A DNA stretch of 64,000 nt from Dendrobium chrysotoxum (lineage: Eukaryota; Streptophyta; Magnoliopsida; Asparagales; Orchidaceae): NCBI GenBank assembly GCA_019925795.1, contig CM034314.1, positions 28,017,774 to 28,081,773 on the forward strand, in the 5' to 3' direction. The stretch's first letter is position 1, and each line of letters begins with the position of its first letter. The notes beneath the pieces are model-generated. The model saw only the letters and a program-made list of their open reading frames with translations. It was not told the origin of the DNA and ran no database searches. Below are positions 45,560 to 57,290 of the stretch, piece after piece. The position numbers were made by a program, and so were the translations under genes.

Positions 45560-46560
45560 AGACTACATTATTCATCCAGGAAACAGTAAAATGTATGAAG
45601 ATTTGAATGGTATATTCTTGTGGCCTAAATTGAAGAAGGATATAGCTAAGTTTATTTCGAAGTGTCAGGCCAGTTAGTTGGTAAAGATAGAGCATCAATG
45701 ATTGGGTAGTCTTTTGTAATCGTTACTTATCCTTGATTGGAAATGGGAGGAGGTGACAATAGACTTTGCTATGGGTTTTTCAAGATCAAGGCAGGGATAT
45801 GATATCATTTGGGTTATTATTAATCATTTGACAAAGTCAACGCTTTTTATTTTAATCTGATAAACCAATCTGATAGATAAACTGACGTTGATATATATTA
45901 GAGACATTGTTAGATTGTATGGTGTACTGAAGGTGATTGTATCTAATCGTGATGGTCAATTTTTACCTCAAGATTATATAGAGACATTCAAATGGGATTA
46001 GATACAAAATTATACTTCAGTATGACTTTTCATCAGCAAATAGGAGGACAGTCCAAAAAAAAAAACTATTCAGGTATTAGAGGATCTTTTAAGACTCAAT
46101 ATTTTGGACTTTAGTGGCAATTGGGAGAATTATATCCCTTTGATAGAGTTTATATATAGTAACAGTTATCAGTCCAGCATAGGTATGGCTCCTTACAAAG
46201 CCCTATATAGTAGGAAGTGTAGGACCCCTTTAACTTTGATAGAAGTGGGTGAAAGATAGGTGATAGGGTTTTTTTGTGGATGATACTATATTAAAGATAT
46301 ATTTGATCAAAAAAAAATTGAGAGTTGCACAAGCTAGACAGAAGAAATATTATGATAAAATGCGTAGGCTAGTAGAATTTTAAGTTAGTGATTTTATTTA
46401 TGTTAAAGTCAGCCAAATAAAAGGTGTTAGAAGATTTTGAAGAATCAATAAGTTGAGTCCAAGATATATTTGACCATTTGAGATTGTTAAGAGGATTGAT
46501 AATTCTGCTTATAGGTTATTATTGCCTGATCATATGTCCAATATACATAGTGTTTTTTAT
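45560..46560 (+). pseudogene. chromovirus integrase relic
   Basis: The zinc-finger part reads HPGNSKMYEDLNGIF and SKCQAS (second Cys of the pair replaced). The core shows WKWEEVTIDFAMGF (first Asp kept) and VIVSNRDGQF, where the family has SDRD, so the second catalytic Asp is Asn. The region of the third catalytic residue is frameshifted near 46,040 beside a poly-A run. Downstream, SNSYQSSIGMAPYKALYSRK matches the conserved end of the core. Integrase inserts the element cDNA into the genome. Confidence 0.8.
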
Positions 46561-46699
46561 GTATCTTCTCTGAGGAAGTGAGTATCATATTCTAAAAAAA
46601 AGATTATCTGCTGATGATGTGAAGGTTCATCCAAACCTAAATAATAGAAGAGACAGATAGGATTTTGGCGTAATATCAAAAAATTAAGGAGTAAACAAA

Positions 46700-46793
46700 T
46701 TTCGATGGTTAAGGTGCAGTGGAAGAATAGAACTGCTAGAGAGGCTACTTGGGAGAAAGAATTTGAGATGTAACAGTTCTATCTAAGTTTATT
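46700..46793 (+). pseudogene. chromodomain relic
   Basis: VKVQWKNRTAREATWEKEF matches the C-terminal chromodomain-like module of Tekay elements (type: VKV.W.......ATWE.E), which is thought to direct integration to particular chromatin. One stop follows directly. Confidence 0.75.
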
Positions 46794-46835
46794 CTGACTT
46801 ATTTTGATCTGGGATCGGGAATATCGAGGATGATA

Positions 46836-46856
46836 TTTTTTTTAAGATTGGTGGAT
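46836..46856 (+). promoter_or_regulatory. polypurine tract before the 3' LTR
   Basis: 'aagattggtggat' precedes TGTTATAAC at 46,857. It is a weak polypurine tract broken by T residues, at the expected place. Confidence 0.5.
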
Positions 46857-47179
46857 TGTTATAACTCAAAATTTTGAAAAATATATTTTTACTTATAATG
46901 GTAAAAAATTTATTCATGAGGCATTATAAGTCCAAATCATAAATCATCTTAGTCATAATATCTTGATTATTATGTTTTAGTTTTACCAATTTTTCCATAA
47001 TTTTTTGGTGCTGGTAAAATTTTTTAAGAAATTAGCATCTACTAGTACAAGTGGGTATTTTGAGACCATCATGTGTCCATTTTACAAATTGATTTCACAA
47101 GAAATTTTTAAATAAAATAATATATTTTATGAATATTTTTTTATAAATTTTAAAACTCTAAATATATTTATTTAAATTT

Positions 47180-47210
<31 letters not shown>

Positions 47211-48709
47211 TATTATTATTATTATTATTATTTTAAAAAATAATATCTAAACCCACTTAAGTATAAAGCTATTTCATTTCCTTTAATTCATTCCATGTGT
47301 TTAATAGAGAAATGATTTTGAGAAATGAGAAGAGAGAGAGAGGAGAGAAGAAAGGAAGTTAGGTTTTGGTAGTCGTAGAGTAGTTTTCATCTGTCAGCCT
47401 AGTTGAGAAATTTGTTCGCCTCATGATATGTTACGTTTTGCTTATTTTAGTTTTCAATAATTTAATGTTCTTGATATTTTTTCGATGAAATTTTTATTTT
47501 CGTTACCGAAAAAATGATAATAACTTTATTTTGGTAAAACTTTTGCTGTGTAACTTTTTATATATTATAGAAAGTAAGATTATGAAAATTTTGAGTATAT
47601 ACTCAAAATTGTTTGCTTGATAATTTTGAAAAAATTATAATTTTTGCCTACTCAAAAATTTATTTTGACATCTAAAAATAGCGCTTCAGTTCAATTAATG
47701 CTTTAGAATAATATTTTACACCATCTTTGATAATTCGGTTATATTTTAAAATTATGAATTTTTTCTCAGTAGTATTTCTGTTATTTTCTGCTATGACATT
47801 TTGACAATTTTTAAATTCAGTCAAACTATACTTTAATTAATGACATGCATTGAACAATGTGAAAGAAATGTGATGTGATGTGTGGTGATGTGATGTGATG
47901 CCGGAGCTAATAGGCGACCAAGATAGGATCCTATTACAGAAGTGTTGTGATGCCGGTGCTAGTGGGCGACAGAGGTGGGATTCTATTACTGAAGTGTTGT
48001 GATACCGGTGTGAGTGGGGACCGAGGTGGGATTCTATTTCTGAAGTGTTGTAATACCGGCGCTAGTGGGCGACTGAGGTGAGATTTTGTTATGCCGGTAC
48101 CTGTGGGTACCAATGAGGGATTTTGATAATGAAGATATATGAAAATTTGGACTTAAGAGTTATTCTGATAATCATTATGAAGGGTTTGTTTATAATTTAG
48201 TTAATTTTAGTATTATTTAATTATATTCAATTTCATTATATGATTTAATTCAGTTTTTAATTCTTTTTATTTTAGTTATTGATTTCTATTTTAGGCTGCG
48301 ATAGCCTACTTAGGCTTGTTAGCTCATCCCTACTTTTGCTTTTGTTTTTAGGCCCGAGAAGTAAAGAGCGAGCTGAGTAGTTTGGATAATAAGCTCCAAT
48401 CTGTGCTGTAGGTATATTTTGGTTAGTTTTAATTATTTCAAGCTTGACTTTTATTTTGTTATTCTCTTTGTTACCAAGAGCTATTGTAGATATTCTTCAG
48501 ATTGTATATATTTTGGATGATATATAGAAAATTATATTGAGATTTAGTAGCCTTCTACTTTATATTCCATTCAATAGTGATTTTGTGTAGTATATAAATT
48601 GAAAGTTTTATTTTAGTATTTCTTCAACCAGATCTTGGGATCAGATTTGCCACAATCTGACACGATATGAGCTGTGCGATATCAGGTTATATTAAGTTGG
48701 GTTGTGACA
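46857..48709 (+). repeat. 3' LTR of the chromovirus
   Basis: TGTTATAAC...TTGTGACA. Compared with the 5' LTR it has at least one more roughly 60-base unit in its tandem block (47,880-48,120) and a much longer AAT/ATT tract (47,185-47,235). Confidence 0.9.
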
Positions 48710-48800
48710 AGAATATATGGGTTTTGAGGATTTAGAAGACATAAGAGTGAGGATATATAGTTTCGAGAACTTAGTTGCAGAAAGGCTTGTGGAGATTTTT
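48710..48800. repeat. purine-rich minisatellite, right part, with TSD AGAAT at its start
   Basis: Units 'gggttttgaggatttagaag' and 'agtttcgagaacttagttg' continue the array of 40,790-41,060 after the second AGAAT (48,710-48,714). Confidence 0.75.
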
Positions 48801-48804
48801 CATT

Positions 48805-49300
48805 TTTTTCATAGTATTATAAATTATTATTATTATTGAAAATAAAAAAAAATAAAAATTATATATTTAAATTATTTAATATAATAATTATATTTTAGAT
48901 AATTAAAATATGATATACTTAAGATTAAGAAAAAATATATTATTGATAATTAATCTTAAAATATTATTAATATATATTATAATCCTGCATTTAAGTTTGA
49001 AGTGACATATTTTTAATATAATTTTTAATATTAAGAGAATTACTTAAAATCTACCGATGATGATTGATTAGTACCCATCTCGTGATTCCACCATTGATGA
49101 TTTGACGACAATCATTATTTAATTTTCTTTAAGAGTATAAAATTTCTCATTTTTTTAGCTGATAATTAAATTTTATTTGGAACATTTAAGCTAATTAAAA
49201 CAAATTTACACAAATATCATATGTAAAATTTAAACTTAAAATCTCTTAATTGTTAGTGAAAATTCTCAACCAAAAATATTTGCGTCTGATAACCTATTTG
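48805..49300. other. unassigned AT-rich spacer
   Basis: No supported feature. Confidence 0.4.
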
Positions 49301-49393
49301 AGGCTTCGTTTGGGACGATTTTCTTATTGCTTCTTAAAGTAATTTTTAAAATAGCTTTAAGAAGCAGTAAGAAAACCATTCCAAATTAAGCCT
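49301..49393. repeat. MITE, short copy
   Basis: Left end 'aggcttcgtttgggacgatt', right end 'accattccaaattaagcct'. The centre is shortened to about 93 bp, but the inverted layout is kept ('ttgcttcttaaag' against 'ctttaagaagcag'). Confidence 0.85.
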
Positions 49394-49855
49394 GAATATA
49401 AGAGACTTGTCAACAGTACCTACACAATAATATAATAATAAAAGATCAGATGTTGCATGTTCATAAGATGGACCCCACCACCAAAATTTAAGACGGTGTC
49501 CTTACTCATAACTAGTTAATAAATTCACATATTATAATTATGTAATATTTGCACATAAAATTTATTAAAAAAGGGCATCATTTCAAAGGCACCCAAAAAC
49601 TATAAGAATTTCAACATATACTTATTTCCGTTTTATTTTCAATAATAATAATTTATAATACCTTCTAAAATATTGAATATAAAAATTATAGCGCTGCATG
49701 GCAGTGGCCTAATAAGTGATAAGATCATCGTAGACGTGGCGAGAAGGATACGGATAAGGAGCAGATATTGTCACTTCGGAGTCCATAAGAGAAATAGATA
49801 AACAGATTGATTGATTGGATTTTGATTGAAAAGGAAATGTAGGAGGAGAAATAGT

Positions 49856-49905
49856 CCAGAGAGAAGGAGAAAGAGAAAGAGAAAGAGAAAGAGAGAGAGA
49901 GAGAA
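49856..49905. repeat. GA-rich microsatellite
   Basis: 'gagaaagagaaagagaaag' passing into pure GA. The serine/leucine-rich frames on the minus strand are by-products. Confidence 0.9.
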
Positions 49906-50018
49906 TGGGGACCAATCTCAGCAGTCTCATCAAAGTATTTCATCTTCAAAATTGGTTAATGCGTTAAGATAAAGACTGATGCCTCTCTCCTAAGCTGTAA
50001 AGCAGCTCTTTTCGGAAA

Positions 50019-50241
50019 ATTATTACGTGTGAAATTCAAATATAGATCTGCATTCAAACTTTAATGAAATCGTGGCATATAAAATTATACATAATATGTA
50101 CAAATTTATACAGAGTGTTTTTAATTCAACATGTTACGATTTCATTGGAGTCTGAATTTGTACATACTGTGCACAAGCTTGTACACAATATGTCACGTAT
50201 TAATTCGAGCACCAAGCTGTCTGAATTCCGCACGTAACAAT
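50019..50241. repeat. foldback element related to the 21.5 kb hairpin
   Basis: Outer ends 'attattacgtgtgaaattc' and 'gaattccgcacgtaacaat' form an imperfect inverted pair like the arms at 21,500-21,608. Inside lies a second inverted pair, 'ctttaatgaaatcgtggcat' against 'atgttacgatttcattggag'. Confidence 0.6.
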
Positions 50242-50259
50242 TGCCCCCGTGACTTCCAT

Positions 50260-51025
50260 GTGGTTCCGCCCATGTATATATATATATATATATTAGCAAT
50301 GAGTTTTAATTGTATTTAATTGAATATTACTTTATTGCTTATTATAATATTTTATATTTTAATATATTTGAGCATTAGAAAATCATGTCTTTGAATTATA
50401 CCTAATATTCTACAAACTTATATAATATAAATCTTCTCTCTCATTTTTATTCCACTTTTTGTTTACTTCGAAAAATATAGATTAATGTAGCCCATCTTAA
50501 TTTGCTGGTTGAGAGCTCAAACTATTAACTAAGAGGTCTTGAATTTGAAGCTTGCATATATAATATGTGTGTAAATTTATATTTAATTTGCTCGAAAGTT
50601 CAAAAAATATTATAGATGATATTGCTCATGCTTAATACGGCTAGTTTTTTTTCTTAATAATTTATTTGAGATAAATATTTTTTATATAATACTAAACTGC
50701 TTAATTGATAGTTTATAAAAATATTTATATCCTCATAATTTATGCGAAGCTTATGTGAGAACCCTCAATAGCGTACTTCTAATAATTGTTAATATTTCAT
50801 GACCATATTTAGTATTATATTGTTAGTACATCATTTTATTTGAGTGAACAGTGAAGAAGTATTGATTATTATATTTAATGTATTGTTGGTACATTTATTT
50901 GAGAAGAATAGAGTGAATGAGGTGCATCCCCAAAATAATAATTGAACTTATACATAAAACTGTAATAATTTGTTCCGACTCTTTCAAGATAAGAGAAAGT
51001 TTTAGATCTTGTGTGAGCACATATG
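50260..51025. other. unassigned AT-rich spacer
   Basis: A short (AT) run at 50,275-50,293; no gene recognised. Confidence 0.4.
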
Positions 51026-51029
51026 GATC

Positions 51030-52250
51030 TGTTATGTTCTGAAAAATTTACGGCGGCATAGAGATATTAAGTTTAATATCTTAGTTTTAAATGATGATCC
51101 AGTACACATACAGATAAAGAGAGAGGGGCGCGACATTCATAAGAGTCACGAAGATTTTTATATGAAAAATCCTGAAAAGGGAAAAATCACAAGGTCTGAC
51201 CCAGTTAAAATGATTCTAGTAGTTTTTGTAATCGATTACAAATGATGTCCTACCTCGGGGGGAAGGCCTTCGCTCAATTTATCATATAGAGCAAATTACA
51301 TAGTTAAGTTTAGAACAATCTAATGATAGGGGAGTCATTCTCAAGAGAACTTTGGCCTGCTCATTTGGTTGGTAGGACGACGAAGGTTAGTGGTACCATA
51401 GTGGGCAAGCGACCGAGGTTGGAGGGACAATAGTCGATGGCTGATGGTGGACGAATGGACTGTAGTCGATGGGCGATGGTGGTTGGAGGAACCGTAGTTC
51501 GCCGATGATGGTGGTTGAAAGGATTGTAGTTGGCGGGCGTCGATGGCCCGGAGGGACTAAAGTCGGCAGGCGACAGAGGTCAGCGGTCGGACGGTGGTTC
51601 GACGATGATCGTGTACAATTCAGGTGGTGATCCGGGGTCAGTGGTCGAGTGGAAGTCCAGCAGCCGGGTGGTTGTTCAGTCACGATAGGCGACCAGGCAC
51701 TGTTCCAACGACGGTCAACGTAGATTCACCGGTGGTGGAGCTGGAGCTCTTGAAACCTCAGAGCTCTCTCCAATCTCTAGCCAAGAGGCCCCCTTTCATG
51801 TAGAGAGTAGGGGTCTATTAATAAATTTTTGAGAGTGGCATGTCCTATAAATATAGAGAAGATCTAGGGCATATATAGAGTGCTTCATTAGACGACCTAT
51901 ATTAATCCCCCAGTCTTAGAGCATTTTTTAAGTGTTTAAATGCCTTAATGATGTCGTAATTTAACGATCTTGTGCTTGTTGGATTCATCTCGCTGAGCCA
52001 CTCGATTTGACTATAAGCACATCATATTGAGATATCATTTGGTCATCTAATTTAGGCATTGAACTTGCAAAATAAGATTTGAGCCCCTGATTTAGACCCA
52101 TTTGGGCTCAAATTGGACCAATTTTGGTGTAGTTAGGCTCATCTCTTTGAGACGTTCAGTTTGACTATAAGTTTGCTAAAATTGAAGTTCTGACGATCTC
52201 GAATTTAATTTTAGAAGTTTCTAACTTGAATACACCTCGAGATCTGTGCA
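51030..52250 (-). repeat. Tat-type LTR, copy 3 (probable solo LTR)
   Basis: Plus-strand start 'tgttatgttctgaaa', end 'cgagatctgtgca'. It carries the shared blocks ('aggtctgacccagttaaaat', 'actcgatttgactataagc', 'actataagtttgctaaaat') and a long TGG/CGATGG-rich part (51,370-51,730). The neighbouring five bases are GGATC and CGATC (four of five alike), which would fit an aged target duplication of a solo LTR. The right end abuts the Athila-like 3' LTR. Confidence 0.6.
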
Positions 52251-52684
52251 CGATCAAGACATTGCAAGTTCAATTGCTATGCTACGATACTAATGACTTT
52301 CAAATGATGTGGCGCTTGATGGTAGATTTGGCACTAAGGCATGACAGATTGTGCCACCGTGATGCTTAAAGTAAAAGAACACAGCGCTATCAAGCTGACC
52401 ATTTTAATACTGCGGTGCTTGAAGATAATGAATACAGTGCTGCCAAGCTGACCATTGTGACATCGTAGTGCTTAGAGATAGTGAACACAGCACTGCCATG
52501 TATGAGTGTGGTGGCTCAATGGTGTTGATGATGGATCTGGCATGAAATTATTGGACATCGCGGCCTTGAACTTTACTTTAGATTTTCTGCAATTTTTGAG
52601 TTTTTTTTAAACACAAATAATTAAAACAACACATTTAAACATGTAAAAATACTTATAAAAATATTACATAATTTACACTTATTA
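52251..52684 (-). repeat. 3' LTR (partial) of the pol-bearing Athila-like element
   Basis: Matches 59,240-59,575 ('actaatgactttcaaatg', 'cttgatggtagatttggc' and the GGCRCT-type tract). Truncated at the Tat-type LTR, so about two-thirds are missing. Confidence 0.7.
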
Positions 52685-52735
52685 AATTCTCCCTAGCTTA
52701 AACTCTTGCTTGTCCTCAAGCAAATAAAAATTATG
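52685..52735 (-). promoter_or_regulatory. polypurine tract and GAGGACAAGC motif
   Basis: Minus strand: 'gcttgaggacaagcaagag', then 'ctagggagaattt', then the LTR start TAATAAG. Mirrors 14,337-14,371. Confidence 0.75.
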
Positions 52736-52739
52736 CTAT

Positions 52740-54150
52740 TCTGCTTAATTAAATAATCAAAGAAAAAAATAATAATTTAAAATTACTAAAATATAAGATA
52801 ATACATCATAGCTTAGAAGTAGTGAAAATGATCAAAAATATAATTATAGTTTGAAAAATAATAATAATTATCTTTACCAATCATTCTTATCATTGCTTAA
52901 TTGGAAGTTACATGTTTTGAAGATAATCATTGAATATTAATTTTTTAATTGAATAATGTAGATTAAAGATTTAGATTTGTTTGTAGTTAAAATTAAATTT
53001 TCATTAGTTCACCATTATTTGTATTAGTTTTTTCTTCTTGTCCTTTGTAAATTTTAGTATAAGATTACAGTCAGATTCTAAGCTTTTAACTTATACTAAT
53101 TTTTGAATGTACTCATTATCTTTTTCTTTATTTCTTTTCTTTTTTTTTTTAGAACTCTTTTCAAGTTTATTTTCTTTTTTATTTTTGCACGTACATAGTT
53201 AATGATTTTTAATATCAATTTTATTTATTATCTTTTTATAATCTTAATGATATTATCATAGAGATTTAATAAGTTTACTAATTAAAATTTGATTTGCTTT
53301 ATAATTTTTAATTTTAATCTACACATATCTATTCATTAACCTTAATTATTCATCTTAATTCCAAGATCAATGTATAAATAGATAACTTATAAATTCTAGT
53401 TAAGTCAATAATTCAAATGATCTAAGTTAGTTGATTTTTACTTTTTCTCAATCTAAGAGGTATAAAGCAATGTTCATTTAAACTATGATCTATGGTTTTA
53501 TTATTATCGTAAATTTATATTATTTTTAATTATAATTTTTATTAAGGTTAGTTAAATAATCAGAATGCAGAGATACTAATAAAAACAATGTAAAAATTTA
53601 AGTATAATGGGAATTTAATATAATGTTAATAATTACACAAATAAACATAACAAAAATATATTTTTATATGAGTGATAGAAATACTTAAAATATATGATAT
53701 AAAATAATAACACAAGTATAAGATAACTAGTGCTTTAAGGTACCATACAAATCATCACAAGTGGGTTGCCTCCCAAAAGTGTTAAATTTTAAATCTTCAG
53801 CTAGACTATGCCAATTATTTCATTTCAGGATGAACTAATTCAATTATATTTCACAATCGATCATTCTCCTCACCTAAATAATGTTTCAGTTTGTGACCAT
53901 TCACTTTAAAAATATGTAAACTTTTCTTATCCTAAATTTACACAGTTCCACAAGGAAATGTTTATACGATAGTGAATGATCCCGACCATCTGGATTTTAA
54001 TTTTACTGGGAATAACTTAAGAATAGAATTGAAAAGTAAAACATCATATTTAGGAGTGAATTCTTTCCTAAGAAGATTTTTATTATACTATTTTTTAACT
54101 TTATCTTTTTAAATCATTGTATTTTCATAAGCTTCAATTCTGATTTCTTC
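52740..54150 (-). other. AT-rich 3' internal region
   Basis: Non-coding, with a conserved block at 53,762-53,805 ('gggttgcctcccaaaagtg' on plus) also present at 3,162-3,200 and, inverted, at 12,505-12,530. No late ORF could be found here, unlike in the two pol-less elements. Confidence 0.5.
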
Positions 54151-54179
54151 CAATTCACTCAACTACATCAATCTTTTCT

Positions 54180-55150
54180 CTTTTATAATTTGTAAATTAC
54201 AATTCAATTCTTTAATTGCCCAAAATGCTTTGTGTTCTAATTCTACAGGAAGTGGAAAGCTATTCCAAAAATTAATTTATAGGGAGTCACACCAATAGGA
54301 GCCTTATAAGTAGTTCTATAGGCCTATAATATATCATCCTACTTAATCGCCCAATCTTTTCTATATGAACTAACCATTTTTTTCCAAGATTCACTTAATC
54401 TCTCTATTGCTAATCTCAGCCTGAGCACTAGTTTGGGGATGGTAAGCAATTGTTACTCTATGATAAATCCCATATTTCTTTAAGACTTTCTAATTTTTTA
54501 TTACAGAAATAACTTCCTCCATCATTGATTAAAACTCTTAGCATTTTAAATCTAGAGAAAATATTTTTCTTTGAAAACTTAATCACAGTTTGAGCATCAA
54601 TTTTAGATGTTGTGACACCTTCAATCCACTTTAAAACATAATCCACAATAATAAGAATATATTAATTTTCATAGGATGGCACAAAGGTGCCATAAAATTT
54701 AATTCCCAAACATCAAATATTTCTATTTATAAAATATAGTTCAAAGGCATTTCATTTCTTTTTGAAATATTTCCAACTCTTTGCCATTGATCGCATTTCT
54801 TAATATATTCATTTACATCCTTAATAGAGCCGGCCAACAAAATTCAAATTGGAAGATTTTAGAAGTAGCTCTAAATCCTCTGAAATGTCCCCCATAAAGA
54901 GAATCATGACATTCTCTAATGATTGATTCTATTTTTTATTTAAGAACACATCTTCTAATAGTTCAAATTTTGCAAGATTTAAATAAATTATGTTCATACC
55001 AAGAATTAAATTTGGTATCATGCAAGAACATCCTCTTTTGACTAGGACTTAAATCATAAAGAAGTATATGACTAATAATAAAATTAACATTAGTAGCATA
55101 CCACCATGTTCACATTAAGAGAAAATAATTGTTCATCTAGAAAATTTTTA
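54180..55150 (-). pseudogene. Athila-like integrase relic
   Basis: The minus strand shows the end of the zinc finger with KKCDQWQRVGNISK (second Cys now Trp), then VWELNFMAP, where the family has a catalytic Asp in 'IDFMGP'; here it is Asn. Then LINDGGSYFCNKK (second catalytic Asp kept, in the open stretch 54,458-54,646) and AEISNREIK (catalytic Glu kept, near 54,400-54,425). Stops and frame changes separate these blocks. Integrase would insert the cDNA into the genome. Confidence 0.8.
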
Positions 55151-55189
55151 TTAATCTCATCTTTATTTGATGTATACTTTTCAATAGAA

Positions 55190-55640
55190 AGTCTAGAAAG
55201 ATGATCGACAATTTAATTTTTGGTACCCTTTCTGTCAAAAATTTCTACATCAAATTCATGTAATAGAAGATTCCATCTAACCAATCTAGGTTTAGTGCCT
55301 TTCATTGTCATAAAATATTTGATAGTAGCATGATTAGTATAAATAATTACTTTTTTGCTAATCAAGTATGATCTAAATTTATCAAAAGCAAAAATAATGG
55401 TTAACAAATGTTTTTCAGTTATTATATAATTATATTTTGCAAAATTCAAAATTTTGCTAACATAAAAAATGACATGAAAGTTTTTATCTCTTTTATCCTA
55501 GAACAATACCCACAACAATGTTACTGGCATCACACATCACTATAAAAGGTAAAGATCAATCAGGAGTAATAATCACTGAAGCTGAAATCAAGGTTTATTT
55601 TAATGTGCTAAAAGCTTTAAGATAAGCAAAATTAAATATA
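55190..55640 (-). pseudogene. Athila-like RNase H relic
   Basis: An open stretch of 78 codons (55,213-55,449) reads FAKYNYIITEKHLLTIIFAF, then FRSYLISKKVIIYTNHATIK and PRLVRWNLLLHEFDVEIFD, the conserved second half of the RNase H region in Athila elements. 'YTDHA' is 'YTNHA', so the conserved Asp is Asn. The preceding part (to 55,640) is frameshifted. Confidence 0.85.
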
Positions 55641-55663
55641 AAAGGAACATCCTTCTACAATAG

Positions 55664-56420
55664 TTAACACAATGGTTTAGAAATTTTAGAGAAGTCTTTA
55701 ATAAGTCTTCTATAAAATCCTACATGACCTAAGAAATTTCTAATTCCTTTAACAGAATTGGGAGGGGATAGTATTTCTATCACTTGAAGTTTTGCCATAT
55801 TTATTTCTGATCCTTTCTTAGAAATTTTATGCCCTAAGATAATACCTTCAGTTACCATAAATTAACACTTCTCCCAATTTAACACAAAATTTGTTTCTAT
55901 ACATTTTTTCAAAATAGAAGTTAAATGCTCAAAACAATAATCAAATGTAGTGCCAAATACTGAGAAATCATCCATGAAAATTTTAATAACCTCCTCAATT
56001 AAGCCTAAAAAAAATAGACGGGAGTATTACACAGACCAAAAGGTATTTTCCTAAAAGCAAAAGTTTCATAAGTACTAATGAAAGTATTTTATCTTGATCT
56101 TTCGGTACAATAAGAATCTAATGATATCCTAAATATCTATCTAGAAAATAATAAAATGAATGCCCTACCAGCCTATCTAGATTCTCATTAAGAAAAGACA
56201 AGGGAAAATGCTATTTTCTAGTGGCTTAGTTTTAATTCCTAAAATCTATACAAATCCTTTAACATATAATAGTTCTAATGGGTAGAAGTTTATTATATTC
56301 ATTTGTTATAATAGTCAATCCTCCTTTTTTAGGAACACAATGAATTAGACTAACCCAAGAATTATCAAAAATATGATAAATAATCCCATCATCCATCCAT
56401 TTAAGAATATCTTTTTTAAC
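55664..56420 (-). pseudogene. Athila-like reverse transcriptase relic, active site kept
   Basis: Near 55,960-55,980 the minus strand reads KIFMDDFSVFG, so the MDD catalytic pair (55,967-55,975) is intact. The open stretch 55,664-55,858 continues with EGIILGHKISKKG and IRNFLGHVGFYRRLIKDFS, the normal sequel. The part before the catalytic site (56,000-56,420) is broken by stops. Otherwise a normal Athila-lineage RT. Confidence 0.85.
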
Positions 56421-56428
56421 AACATATT

Positions 56429-56737
56429 TCATAGAAGGGTTAAGTATTCTTTAAGGGCTAAATTAGCTTCAATTAAAATTCTATGCATGCAAATTGAAGG
56501 ACAAATCCCCTTAATGTCAGCAATTGTCCACCCCAAAGCTCTTTTAAAATAACTTAACACCATAATCAATTTTCTTTCTTGATGTGGTTCTAAATTTGTT
56601 GAAATAATTATAGGATAAGTAAAGTTACTATCCAAAAAAATGTACTTGAGATGACAAGGTAAAGTCTTAAGCTCTAAATTATAGGCTTCTTCAATGGATG
56701 GTTTTAAAGTTTTGCCAAAAGAAGATGTTTCTAACAA
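56429..56737 (-). pseudogene. region before RT of the Athila-like polyprotein
   Basis: A 102-codon open stretch reads KPSIEEAYNLELKTLPCHLK, then LGWTIADIKGICPSICMHRI, the conserved linker between protease and RT in Athila-type polyproteins. The frame is closed by stops on both sides. Confidence 0.8.
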
Positions 56738-56949
56738 TGTAAATTTTCCATTGATTAAACTTCATTCCTTACTACAGATTCCCCTAACATTTATTTATTC
56801 TCTTTAACTTCTTCTCTTCCCATAATTCTCGTTATAACAACTTTTCCTGTAAATTCTCTATTACCACATCTTCAAAATCCACCCTAAAGTAATTTTTATT
56901 CTTCTCCTGAGGGAATTTGATAGATTTAAGTACATCAATTTTAACTTCT

Positions 56950-57290
56950 TAATCTTGAACCCTCATAGTCAATTCTCCCTTTCGTACAACAATCATGGCT
57001 TTACTAGTGGCTAAGAATTATTTTCTTAAAATTAGAAGTATTTCCCTATCTTCTTCCATATCTAGAATAATAAAATCAACAGGGAAAATGAATTTATCAA
57101 ATTTATTCAACACATCTTCTATTACACCTCTTGGGTAAGTGAAATATTTATTAGCTAATTGACGAGTAACTGAAGTAAGTTGATTCTATCTTATATCTAG
57201 TCTTTTAAAAATAAAAAGCGGTATGAGGTTGATACTAGATCCTAAATCATATAAAGCTCTCTTACAGAATTTGTCACCAAGAGTTAAAGA
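56950..57290 (-). pseudogene. Athila-like protease relic
   Basis: The minus strand shows ALYDLGSSINLIPL (active-site D-x-G-S, with Asp kept), then YPRGVIEDVLNKFDKFIFPV and LDMEEDREILLIL, a well-kept block, with two stops later (KGELTMRVQD at the end). This aspartic protease would cleave the Gag-Pol precursor. Confidence 0.8.

Larger units (their letters stand above)
41061..48709 (+). mobile_element. Tekay-type chromovirus (Ty3/gypsy), complete ends, inactive
   Basis: Two LTRs of 1,784 and 1,853 bases (TGTTATAA...TGTGACA), a tRNA-Met-type primer site, then gag, RT, RNase H, integrase and chromodomain relics in the order of chromoviruses, within a 4.0 kb internal region. The perfect target duplication AGAAT shows that both ends are original. 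Protease and the first part of RT are deleted. RT and integrase catalytic residues are changed and many Gln codons have become stops, so the copy is dead. Confidence 0.92.

Noticed and set aside
49709..49949. Ser/Leu-rich minus-strand frames
   Set aside because: Translations of a GA-rich tract in two frames; no gene context.
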